A stretch of 64,000 bases of DNA from Erpobdella octoculata. Taxonomy: Eukaryota > Annelida > Clitellata > Hirudinida > Erpobdellidae. A model generated the notes under the pieces. That model was given only the letters and a program-made list of their open reading frames with translations, was not told where the DNA came from and did not search any database. Both the position numbers and the translations under genes were made by a program. Positions within the stretch are counted from its first letter, which is position 1. Every line of letters starts with the position of its first letter. Positions 27,166-64,000 of this stretch are shown piece after piece. The stretch lies in NCBI GenBank assembly GCA_963978895.1, contig OZ022246.1, forward strand, positions 25,120,859 to 25,184,858. Direction: 5' to 3'.

Positions 27166-27720
27166 ACTTATTAAGAGTTGTATAGCAATGCTATTAAGTT
27201 CTTTTTGTGATGTTATTAGAATTATTAGACTGAATCAATAAGAGTTCGCGACTCGGCATAACTGACTGAAATGATTCATGTGGGGTAGGTAATGTCCCAT
27301 AGTAATGCCCCTTGAAAATTATTAGTTTCAAATAAAAACGTTTGGTAGAAAACAATTTATGTTTTACCGACATTATTTTTTATAAAACGTTTAGAAAAGC
27401 AAAACAAGTCAATTTGCATTAATTAATTTTTTAGTGTCATTTGTAGGTACCTATAGCCTAATTGTTATTGTAATCGTCGGCCGCAGAGTGGCTACAATAC
27501 GAGCAAGAACAACAAAAACGTCGGTTAAGATTTTTAAATGTAAAAAAAAACACAAAACAAACCGTCGTCGAAAATTTCAGGTGATTTGAAATACAAATAA
27601 ATAAAAATTCTCGGAAAAAATAAATATAGGAATAGTTTCGTAGCAAATAGAATCACCATCTGACGCTGAAGATAGTAAAAAATCTGTAGAGTCCTCTGAG
27701 GGAGCAATTTTGAAGGAGAT
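27166..27720. other. Spacer between the two CNBD2-like genes
   Basis: About 550 bp, AT-rich, presumably holding the promoter and 5' UTR of gene B. No TATA box stands out. Confidence 0.4.
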
Positions 27721-30700
27721 ATGCCGCAGAACTACATGCTGCAAAATCCTAACGCGAAACATTCTAATATGGGCGCAAAACCGAAATATCGAAAGTGTAA
27801 AATCAACCTTCCGGACCTTAAGAAAATGACCGTTCTCCAGTTTAAGGAATTCAGCGAAGAAAAACTGAGGGACAGCATTTTGCGACTGCAGCGGCTTCGC
27901 TGGAAGAGCAATCGGCGCCGCGTAGAACACCTGAAGCCGTCGAAAATGCCACAGCTCGACGCCAAATCGGCACTCAGTTCGTACAACCGACTGATCCAGT
28001 TCAGGCGCCAACCGGCCGAGATGATCTGGCTGGAGACGATGAGGTCGGTGATACTGATGATCAGCGCTTATGGAGCCATGCAGAAACGAGGTTGCACCCT
28101 GGAACGACTGACCCTGCGCAATATCATGGACCAGTACAGAGTTGCCGTGAACACGACCAAGAGATCGGCCGACGGTACAGGCGTGGGTGTCAGTTACAAC
28201 TACAAGGTAGGCACAGAGACAGTTATTTAATCCAGTGTTTCAACCAGATCCCTTATTTGCTTTGGAAGGAAAATTGAAAATTAGGTGGGGGGCAGGACCG
28301 TCATTTCTGCAAAAAAATGTTGGGGGGCTAAATCTTCCAAACACCTACACATTAATAAGTGTTTTTTCCAAAAAATTTCCAAAAATTTTTCAAAATATAC
28401 ATTTTCTTTCCCGAATTAGCTGACAACCGTGGAAGAAGTATAATCGTGGGTACTTTTTCCGAAAAATTTCCAAAAACTTCTGACTTTTTTTTTACAGAAA
28501 TAATATATTTTTTCCAAAACTTGTTTTAGAAAAATAAAAAAAAAATCTTTGGTAGGAAGAATTTGAAACTTTGAGGATGGAAATTCCCTCCTAAAGCGTC
28601 TGTATAAAACACTGGCTATATATTTTTTTTTAAGTTGATAAAAAATTTCAAACATTCTCGAGTGATATTTGATTATCTTGTAAATAAAATAAATCCAGAA
28701 TTAAATGTTTTATGTTCAGTTTTTATTCATTTCCTACGTTCTATCCTATAGGATTACGCAGTTGGAAAGGCCATGGCTGTGCCGGTTGACGCGGTGAAGA
28801 TCATGCAGAAACAAGAAGACCTAAGGACACACCAAGACATCATGACCATCTACACGGTCATGATGAACCTTTCGGTGTTCCAGAACAACTACACCTACGA
28901 TCAGTGCTGGACGCTGGCCAAGAACCTCAAGTACTTCAGGTGCGAGGCTAAACGCGTCTTGACCTGGAAGAATCGCAACCCCATCCGCGTCTACTTCATC
29001 TACAGCGGAGAGGTCAGCGTCGTCGTTGGCTTGGAAGAGGAAAACGAAGGGTCGAGTAGTCCCACTAAAACGATCACTCTGGGCAGGGGTTCTTGCATTG
29101 GCCACACGTCGAAGACCTCCCACTGCATCTGTGCCACTAACTGCGAGTTTCTGACTATAGAGAAGGTGATTTACATTAAAGAAGGTATTCATGCCGTTCT
29201 GGCAGAAGAGATGGAGGAGCGATTCAAGTTCTTCAGAGACTGGCCGCCTCTCGAAAACTGGTCCGACAACGCCATATACGACCTGTCCACGCTCAGCTAC
29301 ACGGATAGTTATACCAGTGGAACCATGATTCTCCATCACGTAAAGGTTTGTTATTTTTACGTTCTGTTTTTTTTAATTTCGTCATCATCATCACCACAAC
29401 CAACACCACCACCACCACCATCACCACCACCACCACCACCACCACCACCACCACCACCACCACCACCACCACCACCACCACCACCACCACCACCACCACC
29501 ACCACCACCACCACCACCACCACCACCACCACCACCACCACCACTACCACCACCACCACCACCACCACCACCACAACCTAAATAATACATTCAAGGACGA
29601 AATGCTGGATCTCATCTGGTTCGTTTTGAAAGGCAAGATGGACGTCGTCAAGGTAGCCGACCTGAAAGCCTGCGCGAAAATACTCGAAGAAGGATCGAAT
29701 ACTCTCGACCAGACGATGAGTCGCCGGGTGAAAATGGCCAAATTTCTCGACAGCACACTGAAGAAAGTTCAGTCGAAAAGCGATCTGGATCAAGGATGCG
29801 CCAAAGTCTTCAACAGGTCGTTCAGACTGCCGACGACCTCCATAAAGTCTCTGGCCAACTACCTGGAAAGAGAAAAACTCCACGATTCGAAAGCGGAGAC
29901 GATCGATAAGCCGATATATCTCAAGATGCGTAGTCTCCTGCCGGGCGAATGTTACGGCCTGGACAACATAGACGAAGGCAAAGATGCACAGAAGAAAACG
30001 ACAAATAGGTAGTAGTTTTTGTGTGTGTGGTCATGTTTAGATCATAAAAAAAATGATCAGCCTGACGCAGAAATACATTTTTTTACCAGATTTTGTTTGG
30101 TCAGCCGGGACTGTATTGTCATCAGAGTTCCTTGCAGTCAATTTTTGGAGCTGATCCGCATACTCGGCATCGACCGCAAAGCTCTGTCCAAGGTTGTTCA
30201 CAGCTATTACGAAGACAGTGAGTGTATTTGTAGAGAAGTGTGGGAATTCTATAAAAATTTGTCCAAATTTAAAACAATACTGTAACGTCTTTATATGAGA
30301 AGACTAAAAAATCATCTATATAGAAAGGAATTAGAAAGTTTGTCATCTATACCTCATAAAGTATATATACCTATAAGTTAGGAAGCATCAAACTACTCCA
30401 TGGGTTAAATTCATAATGGCCCTGTATCAGACATGTTCTTTTGACGTTAAGTAGTTACTGTGAAGTATTATGAAAATATAATTATAACTATAACTAATGG
30501 ATTCACATGAAGCGCGAAATTAAGGTTGCCACTGCATTATTATTGTGATGATGTTGTAGCAAATTTCCAAATATTTTTTTAGGTACTTATTCCATAATAA
30601 CCGCATCCTAGCTTAAGAGTCACAATACCCCTCTATCCACGACTGAAGTCACATCGTATAAATGTCAAATTAAAAAAAAATTTTACCAGATGAAATCTGC

Positions 30701-30991
30701 AAACTCATGGATGCAGAGTTGAAGTGGCGCGAGTACAAACAGAAGGTTGTCGAGTCTCAGATACTCTGGCGCCCAACGCAGAGGAAGACCAGGAACTTTC
30801 TGACCCACGTACTCAGTACAGAAGAAACGGTGGTAGACTACAACGAGACCAACTACCTCAGGCCGCACAAGTTCATCAGGCCCGGTAGCATCAACATCGT
30901 CAATCCTTTCTACCTGATAGCCAACAACGTGAACGTCAAGGACAAGAGTGCTAGGTGTCTTACGGAAGTCTTGCCGATACTGAAGGGATGA
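27721..30991 (+). CDS. CNBD2-like cyclic nucleotide-binding-domain protein B
   Basis: Five exons: 27721-28206, 28752-29345, 29596-30008, 30090-30217, 30690-30991; phases agree, 640 residues. It aligns with gene A along its length: IWLETMRSVILMISAYGAM, DIMTIYTVMMNLSVF, RVYFIYSGEVSVVV, FKFFRDWPPLENWSD, WFVLKGKMDVVKVADL, RILGIDRKALSKVV. Cyclic nucleotide cassette: GSCIGHTSKTSHCICATNCE, again without the canonical Glu/Arg pair. Gene A lacks introns where gene B has four, so either A lost introns (for example through a processed intermediate) or B gained them. B has a longer C-terminal tail (about 100 residues in exon 5, ending CLTEVLPILKG) than A. Likely function by family: signalling in sperm or cilia; binding of cAMP is doubtful. 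Confidence 0.85.
29389..29573. repeat. (CAC)n filling CNBD2-like B intron 2
   Basis: About 180 bp of CAC/CCA triplets with a few CAA, CAT and CTA units, occupying most of the 250-bp intron 29346-29595. The exon-2 frame stays open through the donor and would read as polyproline. Confidence 0.95.
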
Positions 30992-31240
30992 GAGATGGAG
31001 ACCTGATGGAGAGCTGGGAAGTTAATCATCGGAGCGATATTGATGTTTTAATATCAAAAGATTATTTTACTGTTATCAAATTTACATGTAATTTGGACTT
31101 CTGCTGATATATTTATATTGATAAGCTAAGTGATGAGTTAAGCTAATTTTAGGATTACTTGTTTAGTTTTTTGTTTTACAATTTTAATGTTTAATTAATT
31201 CGTTACGTTGAAATTCAGCATTGATTATTTTTCGTTGTTT

Positions 31241-31246
31241 AATAAA
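31241..31246 (+). terminator. Poly(A) signal, CNBD2-like B
   Basis: AATAAA 250 bp after the stop codon. It lies about 50 bp from the opposing CFAP52 signal. Confidence 0.6.
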
Positions 31247-31295
31247 GCTGCTGAAACTCGTTATGCATATTTTCAAAGCATCAATAAATATTGCG

Positions 31296-31301
31296 TTTAT
31301 T
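31296..31301 (-). terminator. Poly(A) signal, CFAP52
   Basis: TTTATT on the plus strand is AATAAA on the minus strand, about 100 bp past the CFAP52 stop codon. The two convergent genes therefore end almost against each other. Confidence 0.55.
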
Positions 31302-31402
31302 TAATTAAAACATATTAACAAATTTAATACTTAAAAAAACCAATAACAATAAATACGAGAAATTAAATTTAGTGAAAGTTTTTAATGTGAATTAAAAAAA
31401 AG

Positions 31403-38215
<6,813 letters not shown>

Positions 38216-38276
38216 ATTTTTTATAAAACCACGAAAATGATATTTTTTGTTGGACTTACGGTGGAACGTCGGACAT

Positions 38277-39219
38277 TTTGAAAATCAACAAAAATACCGG
38301 CCGTTGTCAATGCAGACGCTTTGGGCTGGGTAAAATGATGACTTACGAAACAATTCCCTTGTTATGTTTCGCAATTCTAGTGTTTTACAATATTTTTTTT
38401 AACTAAAATAAAAATTGAAACAATTAAATTATCATTAATTATAATTTTCCAAAACTAAAAATTAGAAAACAAAGACAATGAATTAGAAACTTATTGAATT
38501 TTGATTCATCCGGCAAAACATATAAAAAATAGGAAAAAAAGAAAGAAAAAAAGAGAAAGAGAGAAGAAGAGAGAGAGAGAGAAAGAGAAAGAGAGAGAGA
38601 AACAGAGAGAAAAAATAAAAGAAAGAAAGAAAAAAAGAAAAAAGAAGGAGAAAAAAGAAAAAAATAGGAAGAAAAAGAAAAAAAGAGGAAGAAAAAAAGA
38701 AAGCAAAAAAATCAGAGCAAGATGTGCTTAATAGGTTTCACTAAAGCTAAAGTAGGTCAGGCGTTTCAACTATAAAAGCGTTGTTTTCTGGACTAAATTT
38801 GGTTTAATACGACTTTGAGTAACAATACGGTTTAGTATATTTTAATTGAAAATCGAATTTGAATAAAAATGATTTAATTAACTTCGCATTCCAATATATT
38901 TTAATTAATTCTAAACGCGCAGATGCTCTGCGTGGGAGCTGTTAGTAATTTAATTAAATCTTCTTCAACAGTTAATCACAGATTCGCTGAAGGTGATTGG
39001 ACAAACGATGGATCGATCGATCGATTAAATGAATGTCTGTTTGAAAGAATAACTGATTAAAGAAAAAGCGACTGATTAAAAAAGCGACCGATTAAAATTT
39101 AAAAAAAAACGATTAAAAAATTGAAGGCGACAGGACAGGTGATTCTTGGAGGATCCAAAAATTCTTAGCGGGCAGGGAAATGCATCCCCCATCTGCCCTG
39201 GATGCGTCGATACAGGGGA
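38277..39219. other. Spacer between CFAP52 and the M12B-like gene
   Basis: Contains a purine-rich GA/AAAG tract at about 38531-38706 and AT-rich DNA. No exon supported. It presumably holds the CFAP52 promoter and the 3' UTR of the M12B-like gene. Confidence 0.5.
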
Positions 39220-39883
39220 TCATTCGTTATCATCGTCGCCTTCGTAGGAGCGGCAAGTGCTTCCTTCCCAGGGGGGAATGTCCAGTGTGGTGCACGATTC
39301 TCTCTCGACGCATCTCAGCCTCGTACACGTTGTCAAGTTGAAGGGCCTATCCCTGTACCTAGTTGAGTGGAAAATGAGGACAGAGTTATTAAACTAACTA
39401 TTATACATATATGTTTAGACAATTTTTCATTATTTATAACTTTGAACATTAGTTATTAACTGCCGCATTTTTAAATATTTTCAATGTCAAACTTTTCATT
39501 CCAGCTAGACAGTGAACAATTTTAAAAACAGAATAATTTAAATGATTTAATTCTGCATCCGTTGTTTTAATCAATTTTAATTCAATAAAGTTATTTTATT
39601 CTTCTTATACGCTGACGATTTAAAAACCAAATAATTTCAAATGATTTATTTGGACATAAATGAAACAAAATATAAAAAAAACTGCCGAACATGTCAAGAT
39701 AATGGCAGGCTCGAAAGCCAGTGTGGTAGAGGCACTGCTGATCCTCGGTGAAGTTTGCCAGCTGTGAACTTTCTGTGTAGCTTGCTGGAACTTCGTGCGA
39801 CTCATCGAGCGTCTCATTATCCAGGCAGCTGCTATTCAAGCTGGGAAATAATTAGATCGTCACCATCATCGTTACCACTACCA

Positions 39884-39915
<32 letters not shown>

Positions 39916-41145
39916 ACCACCACCACCACCACCACCAACATCATCATCATCATTATCATCAGCATCATCGCCACTGACTTTTAAACAAAACTTACCTCAT
40001 AACCGTCATCATGACCATCATCAGCTCCATTATCATCATCACCACCAACATCGTCACCGACATCGTCACCAACATCGTCATCACAGACTTTTAAACGAAA
40101 CCCACCTCTGTAGCCGGATTATATTGGCAGTCATGTCGGTCTCTGAACACACTGAGAAGTTTGCCATTTGGTTTGTGCCGCTGTTCCTGTAGACGGAGAT
40201 CTGGTTGGAACAGTTTCTCTCCAAACCGGCCCCCAAGCTGATTTGTAATAATAAATAAACAATTTATTTAGCATGGTGCTTTTGGTAAAAATGGCCAATA
40301 TTGTTACTACTAATGATATCAATATTACTTATATAATAATAATGCTAATATTTTAACCAAAGATTTTCTAAGGGTAGACAAACGAACACTTGAGAAAATG
40401 AAAAAAAAAACTAATTTTTTGACAAGTAAAAATTTTAAGTTTAAAAATTTGACAGCTGTAAACTTAATTTATAAAAAAGCTATTTAAGAAAAATAGGAAC
40501 ATGATTTATAAAAAAAAACTATTTAAGAAAAATACGAAGGGTTACTTTGTGGCCACAACCCCGGCTAGATTCATGGCTGTCTCGACAAATCCCCCGTCTT
40601 TAAGAGATGCCGTCCCATTGGAACATACGGCCTTATAGTAGCCCGTGGTCCACACGTTCAACCTGATGACATCGAGGGTAGGGGAGAAGAAAGGTGTGAA
40701 AAAGAAAAATGAGGAAATAAAAACTTATAAAATTGTGACAAATACCTAAAAATTCTTAGAGAAATCTTCTGAACTTATAACATTATTATTATCTAAAATA
40801 CAAACGAATATAAAAAAGAAAAAGAAAATAAAATATGGAAAAAGAAAGAGTGAAATAAATTGATACTTTGACATGACGATAGCGATATCAGCACTGGAAG
40901 GAAACTCGGAGTAGGTCGAAAAGAGCCATTTCTGGAAAGGTTCCAAGACGTCGAGTTGGTTGAAGAAGCCCCACGGTGATGCCAGAATGGTGAAATTCGA
41001 TTCCAGTCGAGTCTGAAATGAATATAGTCGGTTGTTAATGGAAAAGTTAGGAAAAAAAATAGATAATCCGATTCCTTTGTGCAATTAAACGTTTTTGATA
41101 ACTTAGAAAACGTCTAACAGGATTGACGACGACGATGACGGTAAT

Positions 41146-41194
<49 letters not shown>

Positions 41195-42825
41195 CGCTGG
41201 TGATGATGATGCTGGTGATGATGATGTTGATGATGATGTTGATGATGATGATGATACCTCGACGATGTGGATCTTGACGATCTTCAACGAAAATCTGAGC
41301 CTGGTTCTTGTTAGATGTTTGAACGGAACCTCGGCCTTCGGGTAAAAAAATTACGATTTTCATTGAAAACAGTTTTATTTACACAATTTGTAAAAATATT
41401 TCTGTAAGTTATACTTACACTCACACAAATGCAAGAATGAATTCACAAGCATCATTCACATAACACACACACACACAAAAACACACACCAACAAACATTC
41501 TCACGGACAGACACATACATTATCCACTCCATCTAGCAACCTAGCAACAATTAATCACCTATTTATTTATTTTAACAACTAATCACCTATTTATTTATTT
41601 TAACAATTAATCACCTAATTATTTATTTTAGCAACTAATCACCTGATTAATAATTTTAACTAATCACCTAATTATTTATTTTAACAACTAATTACCTAAT
41701 TATTTATTTTAACAATTAATGATCTAATTATTTATTTTAACAACTAATCACCTAATTATTCATTTTAACAATTAATGATCCAATTATTTATTTTAAGAAT
41801 TAACTCACCGTCTTGACCAGATTAGTAACATACATACGTAGATTTTCACGGGCTTTCGTTGCGTTGAACTCACTGACCTCTAGCCATCTGTGTGGGTGGG
41901 GTGGGGGTATGAGAGGGGATTAAAACGATAAAAAAGACAAGAATGTAAAACAGAAAACACTCAAAAAACTGCCATTGGGTGTTTCTGTGGCTTATAAAAT
42001 AACAGACATTCATAATTTAAATTGTTTCAATAATCTGTCCGCAAATTTGAGCTTACTGGGGGGGGGGATGATACATTTTTAAAGGTGGGACAACACGGAC
42101 CAGCATTGGGCAATAAGAAAAAAAGTTAAATATTGAAGTTGTATAATTTTGAGTTTAATTTTTTGATGATTTTTAGGGTAGGGTGTGGTAGGTGCATTCT
42201 GGTGTTTTATAAAAATTAATTTAGACAAATTTTTGAGCGTTATCATTTGCGTCTGTGGTTCCTTAGATGGCTCGTGATTTTTAAAAATTTCACAAAAACA
42301 AAGAAACAATTAGGAAGAACTTTGAAAAAAAAATAAAGTAATTGTTTTTAATAAAAAAAACTAAAATTTAATAAAACTGAATTTAAAAATAAAAAACAGA
42401 AACCGGCTATCAGCTTTGAATTGAAAGAAAAAATATGAAACGCTTAAAAGTCATTAAATTTTAAAAACATACCTCTTAAAAATGGTGTAGTCAGCTACGA
42501 TAAACAATTTTATGACAACATCCTTTTTTTCTTGACCAGTTTCCACTGATTCCGTGGTAATTTCCAGTTCTTCCGAGTTACTTTCAAGTTCCTCCGAGTT
42601 GTTCACCGGGGTCAGCCCTGCATTATTGTCCAAAGTTACCGTATTCGCCCTGTGCATTATCTCCGTTGTACCGGCGACGGTACTACCCTGACTTTCCGTA
42701 GCAACTGTCCGAGAAGTCTCTACGTCATTTATCTCGGTTCGCTCGCTTTCAGTTTCCCCCAAAGCGGACGATTCTCTTACGACCAGCAAAAGAAAGAAGA
42801 CGAATGCCAAACTACTCGAATGCAT
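39220..42825 (-). CDS. Secreted M12B metalloprotease-like protein, catalytic motif lost
   Basis: Eight minus-strand exons: 42825-42473, 41887-41809, 41335-41258, 41012-40867, 40662-40546, 40237-40106, 39840-39691, 39358-39220; phases agree, 397 residues. Seen: signal peptide (SSLAFVFFLLLVVRESSALG); Ser/Thr/Glu-rich propeptide-like segment without a cysteine switch; a reprolysin-like domain starting VVIKLFIVADYTIFKR, with NFTILASPWGFF, SADIAIVMS and FSVCSETD; then a Cys-containing segment (SCLDNETLDES, FTEDQQCLYHTGFRAC) and a final CTRLRCVERESCTTLDIPPW block like the ADAMTS-type cysteine-rich region. Where the family has HExxHxxGxxHD this protein reads GVVATNLGAGLE: only the glycine remains. 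Inference: a secreted pseudoprotease. There is no disruption of the reading frame, so it is not an obvious pseudogene. The exon-7 donor (GTTCGG) is weak. Exact orthology unknown. Confidence 0.8.
39872..39985. repeat. (CAC/CGC)n and (ATC)n in M12B-like intron 6
   Basis: CCACCACCGCCACCGCCACC-type array followed by TCATCATCAT units, between exons 6 and 7. Confidence 0.9.
41137..41255. repeat. (GAT)n abutting the M12B-like exon-3 donor
   Basis: Imperfect GAT array; on the sense strand the intron begins GTATCATCATCATC, so the array starts within the 5' splice site itself. Confidence 0.9.
41540..41790. repeat. Approx. 27-bp AT-rich tandem repeat in M12B-like intron 2
   Basis: About nine diverged copies of a unit containing AACTAATCACCTAATTATTT, directly downstream (sense strand) of exon 2. 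Confidence 0.85.
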
Positions 42826-63407
<20,582 letters not shown>

Positions 63408-64000
63408 CTAAAAATATATTTCAGTATTATTAGAACAGTATAAATTTAAAGATTTAATTGAAAAAGTTTTTTTTTTAATTTAAATCGCATCTATTGACAA
63501 ATCAGAATACTGTTTACAATATGAGATACCGCGTGTATGTGAAAATTTGCATGTGATGTGATGTATGTTGATGGAAATTTAAAAATAAATGTGTACAAAT
63601 TATTTATGTGGGAATCCGAAAACAAATAACGACATAAATAAATGAATAAATAAATGAATGAATAAATAAATAAATAAATGTTTTATTATGCAGTTGCAAA
63701 AAATAATTAAAAAAAAAGAAAATTGAAAGTTCATTGTGTTGTGCGAAAAAAGATATTGATCCAGGAGAATCCCAAGAGTTAATGACTGTTTTGCTGAGAC
63801 TTCAATATGGTGGCATAGCGATAACGGTAGTTCCGGTGATGATGGTGATGATGGTTATCATGGTGATGATGGTGGATATCACGGTGGTGATGATGATAAT
63901 GGTTATTAGGGTGCTGATGACGATGATGGATATCATGGTGGTGGTGATGATGATGGTTATCATGGTGATGATGATATTATTGATGATGATGATGATGATG
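63408..64000. other. Stac-type intron reaching the window edge
   Basis: AT-rich, with AATAAATAAATG repeats at about 63630-63680 and GAT/GGT repeats at 63830-64000. No further exon seen; the 5' end of the gene lies beyond 64000. Confidence 0.45.

Noticed and set aside
29348..29590. Poly-Thr, poly-Gly and poly-Val frames
   Set aside because: Other frames of the (CAC)n intron in CNBD2-like B.
38260..38276. Alternative CFAP52 start MSDVPP with a consensus GTAAGT donor
   Set aside because: It ends in phase 2, while the available downstream acceptors give no matching phase; the ATG at 38215 reads straight into VQLERVIGFNG. It may be an untranslated first exon or small upstream frame.

Overview
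This is AT-rich, intron-rich animal nuclear DNA packed with microsatellites and minisatellites. Canonical GT-AG introns, AATAAA signals, a cilium gene, a Hes bHLH gene, a nucleoporin and a Stac-type adaptor all point to a metazoan. The repeat style and protein divergence suggest a lophotrochozoan (annelid such as a leech, or a mollusc), but I cannot fix the species from sequence alone. Gene models were built by hand from splice signals, reading-frame phase and recalled family conservation.

Layout. 1-3.8 kb: 5' part of a Hes-family repressor gene (minus strand; 3' exons lie left of the window) with a TATA promoter. 3.8-16.7 kb: a gene desert of simple repeats, minisatellites and repeat remnants, including a small GC-richer island at about 9.0-9.2 kb with two perfect CSL/Su(H) sites and a CACGTG box. 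16.7-18.8 kb: GATD3/ES1-like mitochondrial protein (minus, 7 exons). 19.2-24.1 kb: NUP62 (plus, 12 exons, divergent from GATD3 across about 420 bp). 24.7-27.0 and 27.7-31.0 kb: two tandem CNBD2-like cyclic-nucleotide-binding-domain genes (plus). 31.4-38.2 kb: CFAP52/WDR16, a ciliary WD-repeat protein (minus, 13 exons), tail-to-tail with the second CNBD2-like gene and carrying a non-autonomous Helitron in intron 5. 39.2-42.8 kb: a secreted M12B (ADAM/ADAMTS/reprolysin) metalloprotease-like gene whose zinc-binding motif is lost (minus, 8 exons). 42.8-46.0 kb: repeat-rich spacer. 46.0-63.4 kb and beyond the right edge: a very large Stac-type tandem-SH3 adaptor (minus, at least 17 exons) with a long disordered region.

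The models are internally consistent: every exon junction of the complete genes agrees in phase, giving open proteins of about 252 (GATD3), 719 (NUP62), 588 and 640 (CNBD2-like A and B), 707 (CFAP52) and 397 residues (M12B-like). CFAP52 and the CNBD2-like pair fit a sperm/cilium theme; GATD3 and NUP62 are housekeeping; Hes is developmental; Stac proteins act at muscle and neuron calcium channels.

Most unusual observations: a probable AT-AC intron and a repeat-encoded series of alternative 5' splice sites in CFAP52; a four-copy linear motif RRxx[F/Y]xxQKSxSxD in the Stac-type protein, which has no recognisable C1 domain and needs a GC-AG intron to reach its SH3 domains; a metalloprotease-like protein with all zinc ligands replaced; and a recurring pattern of simple-repeat arrays lying directly against splice sites.
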